Below are positions 24,201 through 34,417 of a stretch of DNA of 64,000 bases, piece by piece (position 1 is the stretch's first letter; each line of letters begins with the position of its first letter). The stretch lies in assembly GCF_000715075.1 (NCBI RefSeq), contig NC_134095.1:50644806-50708805 (forward strand). Reading direction: 5' to 3'. The position numbers and the translations under genes were made by a program. The stretch comes from Nicotiana tabacum (lineage: Eukaryota > Streptophyta > Magnoliopsida > Solanales > Solanaceae). Under the pieces are notes generated by a model, which made no database searches, was not told the origin of the DNA, and saw nothing but the letters and a program-made list of their open reading frames with translations.

Positions 24201-26523
24201 AAGGCTGATTAAAGGAAAAAGTTCAGTTCAGGGTTTTAAAACCTTAATGCTGACTGCATGGAATAGCTCAGTTTAGGGTTTAAAACCCTAATGCTGGCTG
24301 AATGAAAAAGTTCTGTTTAGGGTTTAAAACCCTAATGTTGATTAAAGGAAAAAGGTCAGTTTAGGGTTTAAAACCCTAATGCTGACTGCATGAAAAAGCT
24401 CAGTTTAGGGTTTAAAACCCTAATGCTGGCTAAATGGAAAGAATTCAGTTTAGGGTTTAGAACCCTAATGCTGACTGCATGGAAAATCTCAGTTTAGGGT
24501 TTAAAACCCTAATGCTGGTTGAATGGAAAAAGTTCAGTTTAGGGTTTAAAACCCTAATGCTGATTGCATGGAAAAGCTCAGTTTAGGGTTTAAAACCCTA
24601 ATGCTGGCTGAAAGGAAAATAGTTCAGTTTAGGGTTTAAAACCCTAATGCTGATTGTATGGAAAAGCTAAGTTTAGGGTTTAAAACCCTAATGCTGGATG
24701 AATGGAAAAAGTTCAGTTTAGGGTTTAGAACCCTAATGCTGACTGGCTGGAAAAGTTCAGTTTAGGGTTTAAAACCCCAATGCTGACTAAAAGAAAAGAG
24801 TTCAGTTTAGGGTTTAAAACCCTAATGCTGACTGCATGGAAAATCTCAGTTTATAGTTTAAAACCCTAATGCTAGCTGAATGGAAAAAGTTCAGTTTAGG
24901 GTTTAAAACCCTAATGCTGACTGAAAGGAAAAAGTTCAGTTTAGGGTTTAAAACCCTAATGCTGACTGCATGGAAAATCTCAGTTTAGGGTTTAAAACCC
25001 TTATGATGGCTGAATGAAAAAAGTACAGTTTAGGGTTTAAAACCCTAATGCTGACTGAAAGGAAAAATTCAATTTAGGGTTTAAAACCCTAATGCTGATT
25101 GCATGGAAAAACTCAGTTTAGGGTTTAAAACCCTAATGCTGGCTGAAGGAAAAAGTTCAGTTTAGGGTTTAAAACCCTAATGCTGATTGCATGGAAAAGC
25201 TCAGTTTTGTGTTTAAAACCCTAATGCTGGCTGAATGGAAAAAAGTTCAGTTTAGGGTTTAAAACCCTAATGCTGATTAAAGGAAAAATTCAGTTTAGGG
25301 TTTAAAACCCTAATGCTGATTGCATGGAAAAGCTCAGTTTAGGGTTTAAAACCCTAATGCTGGCTGAAAGGAAAAAAGTTCAGTTTAGGGTTTAAAACCC
25401 TAATGCTGATTGCATGGAAAAGCTCAGTTTAGGGTTTAAAACCCTAATGCTGGCTGAATGGAAAAAAGTTCAGTTTATGGTTTAAAACCCTAATGCTGAC
25501 TAAAGGAAAAATTCAGTTTAGGGTTTAAAACCCTAATGCTGATTGCATGGAAAAGCTCAGTTTAGGGTTTAAAACCCTAATGCTGGCTGAAAGGAAAAAA
25601 GTTCAGTTTAGGGTTTAAAACCCTAATGCTGACTAAAGAAAAAATTCAGTTTAGGGTTTAAAACCCTAATGCTGATTGCATGGAAAAGCTCAGTTTAGGG
25701 TTTAAAACCCTAATGCTGGCTGAATGGAAAAAAGTTCAGTTTAGGGTTTAAAACCCTAATGCTGACTAAAGGAAAAATTCAGTTTAGGGTTTAAAACCCT
25801 AATGCTGATTGCATGGAAAAGCTCAGTTTAGGGTTTAAAACCCTAATGCTGGCTGAATGGGAAAAAGTTCAGTTTAGGGTTTAAAACCCTAATGCTGATT
25901 AAAAGGAAAATTCAGTTTAGGGTTTAAAACCCTAATGCTGACTAAAAGGAAAATTCAGTTTAGGGTTTAAAACCCTAATGCTGATTACATGGAAAAGCTC
26001 AGTTTAGGGTTTAAAACCCTAATGCTGGCTGAATGGAAAAAGTTTAGTTTAGGGTTTAAAACCCTAATGCTGATTGCATGGAAAAGCTCAGTTTAGGGTT
26101 TAAAACCCTAATGCTGGCTGAAAGGAAAAAAGTTCAGTTTAGGGTTTAAAACCCTAATGCTGACTAAAGAAAAAATTCAGTTTAGGGTTTAAAACCCTAA
26201 TGCTGATTGCATTGAAAAGCTCAGTTTAGGGTTTAAAACCCTAATGCTGGCTGAATGGAAAAAAGTTCAGTTTAGGGTTTAAAACCCTAATGCTGACTAA
26301 AGGAAAAATTCAGTTTAGGGTTTAAAACCCTAATGCTGATTGCATGGAAAAGCTTAGTTTAGGGTTTAAAACCCTAATGCTGGCTGAATGGAAAAAAGTT
26401 CAGTTTAGGGTTTAAAACCCTAATGCTGACTAAAGGAAAAATTCAGTTTAGGATTTAAAACCCTAATGCTGATTGCATGGAAAAGCTCAGTTTAGGGTTT
26501 AAAACCCTAATGCTGGCTGGCTG
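21300..26523. repeat. 5.2-kb telomere-like dyad array, about 45-bp unit
   Basis: On the order of 115 units. Each has TTAGGGTTT, one A, then AAACCCTAA, a 19-base inverted repeat whose arms are the plant telomere motif TTTAGGG in opposite orientations. A spacer follows with ATGCTGACTG or ATGCTGGCTG, a purine-rich AAAGGAAAAA step and GTTCAG. Spacer types recur in order, giving higher-order patterns: 1643 bp in the first part and about 133 bp (three units) in the last part. The open frame at 23226-23435 is just the unit translated and is not a gene. Confidence 0.97.
21660..24945. repeat. 1643-bp tandem duplication within the array
   Basis: Landmarks repeat at a constant offset of 1643: GACTGAAAGGGAAAGG at 21678 and 23321, GACTAGAAGG at 21812 and 23455, the variant GGGTTTTAAAACCTTAATG near 22588 and 24231, AGCTGAATGG at 23231 and 24874. 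Rare unit variants are shared exactly, so the copy is recent or is an assembly duplication. Confidence 0.9.
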
Positions 26524-26939
26524 GGGACAAAGTTCGAGAATACTAAGAGACCTTTTTTTTTAATTTTCTTGTTTTAGTAGAAGATAAAAGGGGGTCTCGT
26601 GGAAACTTACCTTTCGAGTGTATTCATCATTGCCAAAGTATTTCTTGTACCCGTGTACCTTCCTCTTTGGGCGACACTTGCTTCTTGCACGGTTGTCTTG
26701 GATTATACCTGTTTCAACTTTTCAGACAAAGAACAATTGTTAGTTCGGAAATGACGGTCGGTTCGGTGACCTTGATCGTTCCCAGTTGCTTTGTTGCGTC
26801 CTCATTCCTGTTGCGAAATCCTGCCATTGATTTGATTCAAATGGCAAAACTCTTTTGACTTCTCAGGCTTTGTATTTCCAGATTCTGTGATGATTTGCCT
26901 CGTAAGGCTCTCTTTTTTTTTCTTTTTTTTTTGTGTCCC

Positions 26940-27375
26940 ATCTTGCTTGGAGATTCTCAACGGAGATTTTATTGGGGATACTCTGTGGGGATTTGTACAA
27001 AAGGAAGCTCTGTGGGGGGAATATTTACAAAGTAGATTCTTTGTGTGGATTTTTGTACAACGGGGCATGATGGGGATTTGTTTCAAAGCGGGCTTTCTAG
27101 GATTTGTTGGGGTAAGCTTGTTGGGGAATTTTTACAAAGGGACTCGCTGGGGATGTGCTGGGGAAATTCCAACGGGGATTTTTTTTTATATATATATTGG
27201 GGAGACTTTGTGGGGGATTGTACAAAGGGAGACTATTTTATATTGGGGAGACTCTGTGGGGGATTGTACAAGGGCAGACTCTGTGGGGATTTGTACAGAA
27301 CGGACTTGCTGGGGATTTGTTGGGGCAAGCTTGCTGGGGAATTTTTACAAGGGGAGGTTTTGTGGGGATTTCTTT
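26940..27375. repeat. degenerate GGGGATTTGTACAAAG repeats
   Basis: About ten imperfect copies of a step such as ACTCTGTGGGGATTTGTACA followed by AAGGG, spaced roughly 35-50 bases, sometimes with TTGCTGGGG in place of CTCTGTGGGG. Confidence 0.8.
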
Positions 27376-27859
27376 TTTTTTTTTTTTTTTTTTTAACTTC
27401 GTAGAGGCGATTAACCATGTGAAACCCAAACCTTTCAACTTCAATTGCATTTATAGGCTGCCATGACCAGTCGAGGTCGTCTTGATGCCCCCTGCTGAGG
27501 CTGGGTGCCCTTTGCACATTAGCGTGTATCCAACGAAAGCCCTGTAAATCAGTCTTGCCATCCTTTCTTTGTCTTGGTTTTGGAACAGTGTTAGACCAAA
27601 AGGGATTCAAAGAGAAACAAATAATTGAATGGAGAATGAGTTTAAAACTAGAAGTGTCCCTTTCGGGGAAAGGAGAGAAGGACTTATCTGGAGTACATGC
27701 GGACTTCAATGAACATGACATGCCTTTTGGACTGGATGCCTGATCTGTGTAAACCGTCTGACTCCAAAAAATTTATCACAACTTTGCCTTGAATACCGAG
27801 GAACCTTGCTAGGACTCTGTCGATGACGGTGGTTATGAGGATCTCATTTTCGGTCATGG

Positions 27860-28025
27860 GCGCCCTTTGTGGGTTTTCACGAGCTGGCATTTTCATTTCA
27901 TTTCTTACCATCTCCTTACAGTGCCCGTGTGGGTGTTCACTAACAAGACTTCTCATTTGATTTTCTCTGCTTACCGTCGTCTTACGGTGCCCGTGTGGGT
28001 TTTCACCAATAAGACTCTCTCATTT
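27860..28025. repeat. short direct repeats with GTGGGTTTTCAC
   Basis: Three steps of a unit with GTGCCCGTGTGGGTTTTCAC, AAGACT, TCTCATTT and TTACCGTC, spaced about 70 bases. Confidence 0.75.
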
Positions 28026-28192
28026 TATTCTTCTCATTTTGTTGTATCAGGTCCAAATAACTTCATCCTCCCATTTTGAACTGCTTTGCCGATTGATCAG
28101 AAGGACTTGAACAAGGTTTGGGGTAAAAGGAATTTGGATTGAACTACAACTTTGGAACCTTTTGGGCGGGATCATTGCCGAACCATTATATC

Positions 28193-28304
28193 TTCTGCCC
28201 CAGTTTCACTTTTGGGGGACTTCTTGAATTTTTGTTTTTGGTGTGACTGAACCCCAAGGAGAGGTTGCCTACGTATCCTTTCGGAATCAAGTCAAACGTA
28301 GTTC
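28193..28304. repeat. CTACGTATC module, copy 2 with leader block (element A)
   Basis: Extended form: TTCTGCCCCAGTTTCAC, then GTGTGACTGAACCCC, GCCTACGTATCC, GGAATCAAGTC, ACGTAGTTC. The same order of blocks occurs in element B at 41508-41622. Confidence 0.85.
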
Positions 28305-29161
28305 AGGCCACTTTTGTTTTTGGATTTTTGTTTTTGTTTTTTCTGATTTGCTTTGTTTTTCACTTCCTTTCCTTTTTCATTTTCATTGTCTCCCTTTTTT
28401 TGTATATATATTTTTTATTTTTCCAATTCTTTCTTCTTCTTCTTCTTTTTCTTTTTTTTCATTTCAATTTTTTTCATTTTATTTTCAATAATATTTTCAG
28501 GTTCCAAAGAGGGTAATCAAAGAAGAGTAACCAGCTCAAATGGGTTTGCAAAGGGTTGATAGTGTTTGGGTAGCGAGAATGAAAGCCTTCGTCATCTCAA
28601 CCGGAAAAGATTTTATTATATAAAGGATCCAACATAGTACCTTTTGACTGCATTTGCATTGACAGTTATTTTAAGGACATTTCCTTCGATGTGTCCCAAG
28701 TACAACGCACTCTTTTTGGCAGTACTCTTGTTGTAATGTATGGACCTTTCCAATTTCGGGAATCAATTTTCCTTCAGTTGTTCCAACTCTTTGTCTTGTT
28801 TCTTTAAGCTATTCTTCATTGCGACCCAATTCTTGATTCATTATTTCGAGGTCTGACAGAGTTTTAAGATCCAAGCATGAAGTCCGCAAGCATGTCATAT
28901 TATTGAAATCTGCATTTAACAGAACTAAAAGAGAATGAGAAAATTGACAAGATTTTAAGAAAAGAGACATTCCGGGAAAATGAAATATCAATTTCATTTG
29001 ATTTTCTTTTTTTTGTGTTTTATTTTTATTTTTGAAGATAGAAGGGTTTACATCGGAAAGTAAGACAATAAAGTAAAACATCTGGATCACACCCTGAGAT
29101 AATCCAGATGCAGAAAGGATAGCAAGACAGGCTACCGAGACTCCCGTCAGATGGGGAACTT
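28305..29161. other. element A interior, T-rich, no gene
   Basis: A T/TTC-rich tract (28320-28500) gives long but meaningless open frames on the plus strand. From 28500 to 29161 no motif is recognised. Confidence 0.6.
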
Positions 29162-29520
29162 TCAGGCTTGACAATCATTTTTTGGCTTTTCTTCTGTCTC
29201 GGCAATGGCTGCAATAGCCTTCAGTGCCGGATCAAATTCCTCAGCTTCCCAGATCATTCCGTCTATCGGCCCATTTGTGAGAGTAGGCAGGGGAATGTTC
29301 ATCATATTAGGAACCTTTTCGTCCCGGGGAACGATTCTTTCAGCTTCAATCAAGTCCTCAACTGCCATTTTGAGGGTCCAATGACCAACAGTCCTTTGTA
29401 TCGTGCCCCACTGCTCCAGAGTGGCATTCACATCTAGTATCAGCTCGATGCGGGAGGGGGGACTCGGTGTTTGGCCGATTTGGGGCCACTGGCTGCAGCA
29501 GACTTCGCCTGACTAGCTTT
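29162..29520 (-). pseudogene. possible coding remnant, unknown
   Basis: In the element's own orientation an open frame runs from upstream of 29431 (including PPSRIELILDVNATLEQW) to a stop at 29162, with DLIEAERIVPRDEKVP and PLPTLTNGPIDGMIWE. Its composition is protein-like, unlike the low-complexity neighbours, and it lies on the sense strand of element A between the primer site and the array, where ORF1 or gag would be expected. I do not recognise the family. Confidence 0.35.
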
Positions 29521-30105
29521 TAGAACAAGCCTGAGTATGATTCACCAACAGAGGTAAACTGATTCCTTTTGAAAGACTCTCTTGGGTGAGGATTGTACTG
29601 AGGAACATTTGATTGGGGACTATATGGAGCTTGGTAAGGATGGGCGTTTCTGGGAGGTGGAGCTCAATTTTGTGTATAATGTTGTGGCCGCGTGCAATGC
29701 TGCTCATCACTGCATACCAACAAAACCAATCACCTGAACAGAACCTGGCTAATTTACTCACACACACAACCTTGTTAGTTTTGAAGCATATAACATATAG
29801 GAAATTGCAAGATGGGGATGCAATGCACCTAAACAGTTAAACGCTTTTACCATGTGTTTGAACGGGTTGCATGTTTCATCCCGACCCTAAACTTGCCCTC
29901 TTCACTATGTACCTTTTTTCTTTTATTCTTGCCTCTCTTTAGTCACTCTTGATCTTGTTTTTGCTGCTCTTTTATTTTTTGCACTCTTTTCTTTTCTTTT
30001 TTCCTTTTTTTTCTATTTTCTTTTTCACTCGATTTTCTTTTTCCTTTTCTTTCAGTTTTTTTTTCTCAATTTATTTTATAGCTATGATCGAATCCGATGG
30101 AGATT
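29521..30105. other. element A interior, no gene
   Basis: Nothing recognised apart from a TTTTC-rich tract at about 29975-30070 leading into the next module. Confidence 0.6.
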
Positions 30106-30151
30106 GCCTACGTATCATGACCCCGCATGAATCAGATCTTGCGTAGTTCGG
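30106..30151. repeat. CTACGTATC module, copy 3 (element A)
   Basis: GCCTACGTATCATGACC, GCATGAATCAGATC, GCGTAGTTCGGG, preceded by CGAATCCGATGGAGATT. Confidence 0.8.
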
Positions 30152-30499
30152 GCCGAATGAAAGGTAAAAGCAATGAAACATTTTTTTTCTTCATAATAAA
30201 AAATTAGGTTTCAACACTCACAAAATGCAACCGAACGGTTATTTTTTGCAAACGTGGCCCCTTCCAAATTTCACATGAATTTTGAGGTCGGGGAGGATCA
30301 TTTTACAAACTTGTCCGTTCTTTTACGAAAATAACCTTTCGACAGCTGAAAGATACTCTAAGGCTACTTCGGCAAGAACGGTTTAAGACGCGACCGAAGC
30401 TGGCTCGGCTTATTATGACAAAATTCAAACGGTATTCACCCGACCGCTGACTTTTTGTTTTTTTTTTTGTTTTTTTTTTAAATTACAATAAAAACCTGG

Positions 30500-31147
30500 T
30501 GTTGCAAACACGGCCCTTCAGCGCCTCGGGGCGAAGGTTTTTAAGGCTGTGTGGGTCAACTGGATAAAAAAATACTAAACAAGACCCAAAGGTGGCTGTT
30601 TATGCAAAGTCAGCCTTCCGGCATCCCTTTCGGGAACATTCGGCTATTTATGATAAACAACATCACCAGACTTATTTATGACTCTTTTTATCGTTTTCCA
30701 AATTAGAAAACTCAATATTGCCAACACGGCCTTTCAACGCCTCGGTGACGAAGATTTTAAGGCTGTGTGGGTCAACTGGACCAAACCTTAAAAAATGACC
30801 CAAAGGTAGCTGTTTATGCAAAGTCAGCCTTCCGGCGTCCCTTTAGGGAACATTCGGCTATTTATGACAAAACAGCATCACCTGACTTATTTATGACTCT
30901 TTTTATCGTTTTTTCAAATTAGAAAACTCAATATTGCCAACACGGCCTTTCAACGCCTCGGTGACGAAGATTTTAAGGCTGTGTGGGTCAACTGGACCAA
31001 ACCTTAAAAAATGACCCAAAGGTGGCTGTTTATGCAAAGTCAGCCTTCCGGCGTCCCTTTCGGGAACATTCGGCTATTTATGACAAAACAACATCACCTG
31101 ACTTATTTATGACAGATTTAAAATTTGACATATGTTTTTGGCTATTT
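30500..31147. repeat. 216-bp tandem triplication
   Basis: Three copies start near 30500, 30716 and 30932, each with TTGCCAACACGGCCTTTCA, GCCTCGGTGACGAAG, AAGGCTGTGTGGGTCAACTG, AAAGTCAGCCTTCCGGC and GGGAACATTCGGCTATTTAT. Copies two and three are closest. The middle contains an inverted-repeat-like pair of CGG and CCG words, but no frame is conserved. Confidence 0.9.
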
Positions 31148-31274
31148 TTAGCAAAAGGGAAGGTTGAACACCACCCAACTTATTTATGGCAAAATTTAAA
31201 ATTTGACACGTTTTTATTTATTTATTGATTTTTGGCTATTTTAGCAAAAGGTGGGGTTGGACCCGATGAGGGTT

Positions 31275-31320
31275 GCCTACGTATCTCACATCCGGTGAGA
31301 ATCAAACCCGCGTAGTTCGG
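31275..31320. repeat. CTACGTATC module, copy 4 (element A)
   Basis: GCCTACGTATCTCACATCCG followed by GTGAGAATCAAACCC and GCGTAGTTCGGG. TCTCAC and GTGAGA form a perfect 6-bp stem; CTACG and CGTAG an outer 5-bp stem. Confidence 0.9.
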
Positions 31321-32002
31321 GCATCGAAAATGGAGTAACTAAACTAACCCTTTTTTGGAATTTTTGAAAGAAATGCTTTTAAAAGAAGAAAGAATTTTTT
31401 TTATTTTGATTTTTGTTTTATTTTTTAAAGAAAGACTTCTAAAAAATTTATTTGCTTTTGACTTGAACTTTGGGAATTTTTTTTGTCTTTTCTTTTTATA
31501 TTTTTTTTTAAAACAAAAAAGAAAATGTGTTTGGTTGATTTTTTTTCCCATTTGTTTCACCTTTTCTACGGAAGAAAGAATGTATATTTTTTGATTTATG
31601 ATGTTGCCTCTTAAATTTTGAAAGAGGGACTTTTAAGAAAATGATGTGGAATTTCTGAGTTTTATTTATTTACAAAAGCACTTCTAAAGAAAAGTCCTAA
31701 TATTTTGGAATTAAATTTTTCAACTATTTTTTTTTGAACATTTTACAAAAGAGAGACTAAAAAGCAAAGAGTATTTTTTTTGGATTTTTATTGCTGATTT
31801 TTAATTCTTATTTCATTATTTCACATGAAAGACTTCAGAAAGAAGGAGACTATTTTTTATTTGAGTTTAAAGAAAACTTCTATATTATTTTTTATTTCTT
31901 TTTTTTTTTGTATTTTCTAAAGAAAGATTTATAAAGAAAGAACTAAAGGAAAATATATTTTTTTTTGATTTTTGAAAATTGGGGCCGAAACCGATGAGGT
32001 TT
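31321..32002. other. element A interior, A/T-rich, no gene
   Basis: Long T-rich and A-rich runs with repeated AAGAAAGACTT-type words. Open frames on both strands are compositional. Confidence 0.7.
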
Positions 32003-32048
32003 GCCTACGTATCTCACATCCGGTGAGAATCAGACGCGCGTAGTTCGG
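32003..32048. repeat. CTACGTATC module, copy 5 (element A)
   Basis: Nearly identical to copy 4: GCCTACGTATCTCACATCCG, GTGAGAATCAGACGC, GCGTAGTTCGG. Confidence 0.9.
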
Positions 32049-32836
32049 TCAAATTAATCGAATTATTTTTGAACAAAATTCTTTCCTTTTCAACAAACAA
32101 CTTTCCAAAAATAAAAGACTATTTTTCTATCTTTTTGTTTTTCTTTTTCTTACTAAAGCAAATTACTGAAAACAAAACATTTTCCCTTTTATTATCGTAA
32201 AATTTCGGCAGAGTTTTGACAGTAATTGGGCATTGCTATTTTTCAAAGTAGAAAATTAGCCCTATACACTGTTATTTTTTTTTTGTTTATTTTTCAAATA
32301 CTCCAAAGTCAGGCAGCATGCATGTCCGAGACAAATAAATGCACAGAAACAAATAGGATGCAACAGGATGGTCTTTTCATTTCAGGTTGCTAATCCTAGA
32401 CGGACCCAACCCCTGTGTTGAGTCCCCTAAGTCAAATTCCTACTAGGGATCCGGCATGAAGTCAAGTTATTCTAGGTTCGTAACCTGGGTATTTGTTCTA
32501 GATTGTGTACCCGAGCGGACAACTCGAGTCGAGGAGGGGGCTACGTACCGGGGACCCGCGAGATCATCCGGCTTTGTAACTTGTCCGACCTCTTTCTTAT
32601 TTCAGGTATTGACACTAACAGAATAGAGAGTCTCGACCAGCGAGCTTCTCCCCGGAGGTAAGAAGAGAAGGGTTTCAGCACAGTTTATATACAGTTCAGA
32701 TAATATCAAAGCAGTAAAAGACAACATTTAGCACGTTATGCAAAAACATGTAATAAAGATCAGATAATAAAGCCAAATATAACAATTATTCTAAGCTCGA
32801 ATTCTTGAACCCTGAACCAGAGATTCTGGGTTCGTT
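32049..32836. other. element A 5' untranslated region
   Basis: In element orientation this follows the primer site. No start codon context or motif is recognised. It includes CCCGAGCGGACAACTCGAG near 32510; a similar GAGCGGACAACTCAAG word lies in the element B leader near 46697. Confidence 0.5.
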
Positions 32837-32854
32837 TCCCCAGCAGAGTCGCCA
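32837..32854 (-). other. primer binding site of element A
   Basis: On the minus strand TGGCGACTCTGCTGGGGA, four bases from the LTR end. This is the tRNA-Arg-type primer site I know from Ogre elements (from memory). Confidence 0.85.
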
Positions 32855-32960
32855 GAGTTGTCACACCTCCTTTTTGCGCGCCCCGCCCCGAAGGGTAAAA
32901 ATGCGAGGGAGTTTTTCCAATTTAAGTGACAATATTCGAAATGAGATTATTTATTTAATT

Positions 32961-32971
32961 CAGAGTCGCCA
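32961..32971 (-). other. primer-site-like sequence inside LTR A (right)
   Basis: Minus strand TGGCGACTCTG, an 11-base copy of the start of the primer site, 117 bases inside relative to the true site. The left LTR has it at 16601-16611. Confidence 0.6.
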
Positions 32972-34407
32972 CTTGGGAAAGGTTTGGCTTTTGGTGTCTC
33001 AAGTCACCGGTTTATCTTGAATCCCAAATCGAGGAAAATATTCGACTTTTCCAAATGAAGTCTGCGAACCAGAAATTCTAAGTAAGGAATTCTGTTGACC
33101 CGAGGGAAGGTGTTAGGCACCCTCGAATCCCGTGGTTCTAGCACGGTCGCTTAAATTGTTATAATGGCTAAATATCTGATTTAAATATATGTTATGACTT
33201 ACGTGCTTTTATTAAGTTTAAACCGCTTTTATTATTATCATTTATTTTTATAGAATTGCAACGTCGTGAAAATGCATCTCGAACCACGTCACAATCAATG
33301 CACCCGTGGTCGTCGACACATTTTGACTCCGATGAGATTCGAATTTGGGTCACATCAATGTGCACCCGTGTTTAAGAAGGTTAAATTATTAAAGGTGCGC
33401 CTAAAGCAACTAGCGTATTGTTATTTTGGGAAGGCCGTAAAATTCGCTAAACGGCCTGTCCCGAATTCAAAGTATTTTAATATATACATTTAGAGGGCCC
33501 CGCAGCTTGTGCATTTTTGTTTGTCGAGGCTCGTCTCATTTTTATTTAAAAGGATAAACCTACAGTGACTATATTTTCTATTAAGTTCATCTCTAAAATA
33601 AAAGAAAATTTCTTAATTATTTACATGCTGAAAAACGTAACTTATTTATTAAGTTACGACTAATGTGAACGGAAAATTGCGATCGCGTTTGTACAAGGAA
33701 AAACTGCTTTAATTCTACATTCTATTATTTATTAATACTAGAGCATGAGATAGATACACAATAATATCAAAAACAGATTAATTCAACTAACATTATTAGA
33801 TGAAGAAGTTATACATATGCAATCCATTACTTATTAATAAATCGACTACATTTTTATATAAAGAAAGGAAAATTATATTAAACAACAAATCTAAACAGTT
33901 CGGATTCAATAGGAACAAAGCCTGATTAATATTTCATTTTTTGCTTCAAGCCGAGATTTACAAATGTGTACCTGGAAACAGCAGTACAAGAACAAAAGAA
34001 GTAGGAGTCAGCGACAGTAATAACGCGGCAACAGCAGGTTCAGCAACACCGCAAAACCAGTAAAAACCAGTAGAATAACCCAGTAACAGATTGAAAACTC
34101 AGCAGTGCAAAAGTACAATCGCAGTCAAAGCAGAAGAGAGAAAAGATACGAGATGCAGTAGTTTCTGACTTTTGAATGACACTCGAAGAAAAGCAAACAG
34201 AATTGTTCGAGTGAAAGTTCAAATTGTCTTTCTCTTTTACTATCACAAACTCTCTCCCAGTATAAAAGTATGTCAACTCTCAAATGTAAAAAGAATCTGT
34301 CAACTCTCTCTAAAAATCTTCTCAATAATATTCAACTCTTTTTTCTCTCCCCCCAAAAAATCTCTCTTAAAACTCTCAAGTCTCTCCTTTTAATGTCAAG
34401 AATGACT

Positions 34408-34417
34408 CTATATATAG
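34408..34417 (-). promoter_or_regulatory. TATA-like box in 5' LTR of element A
   Basis: CTATATATAG. If used on the minus strand, transcription would begin near 34380, leaving an R-U5 of about 1.5 kb. Inferred from sequence only. Confidence 0.45.

Larger units (their letters stand above)
26524..28192. other. element A interior, low-complexity, no gene
   Basis: Between the array and the second module. Contains the GGGGATTTGTACAAAGG repeats, T runs at 26911-26931 and 27370-27393, and short repeats at 27860-28020. Small open frames here derive from T runs or repeats and show no known motif. Confidence 0.7.

Noticed and set aside
21300..26523. CRISPR-like array of regular repeats and spacers
   Set aside because: Plant nuclear DNA; spacers are variants of one another, not unique, and there are no cas genes.
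21300..26523. True telomere or interstitial telomere tract
   Set aside because: The motif appears once per unit in each orientation, separated by about 25 bases, never as head-to-tail TTTAGGG runs.
28243..28559. Phenylalanine-rich frames on the plus strand
   Set aside because: Product of a T-rich tract in all three frames.
31339..31594. Lysine-rich and phenylalanine-rich frames on both strands
   Set aside because: Complementary readings of A/T runs.
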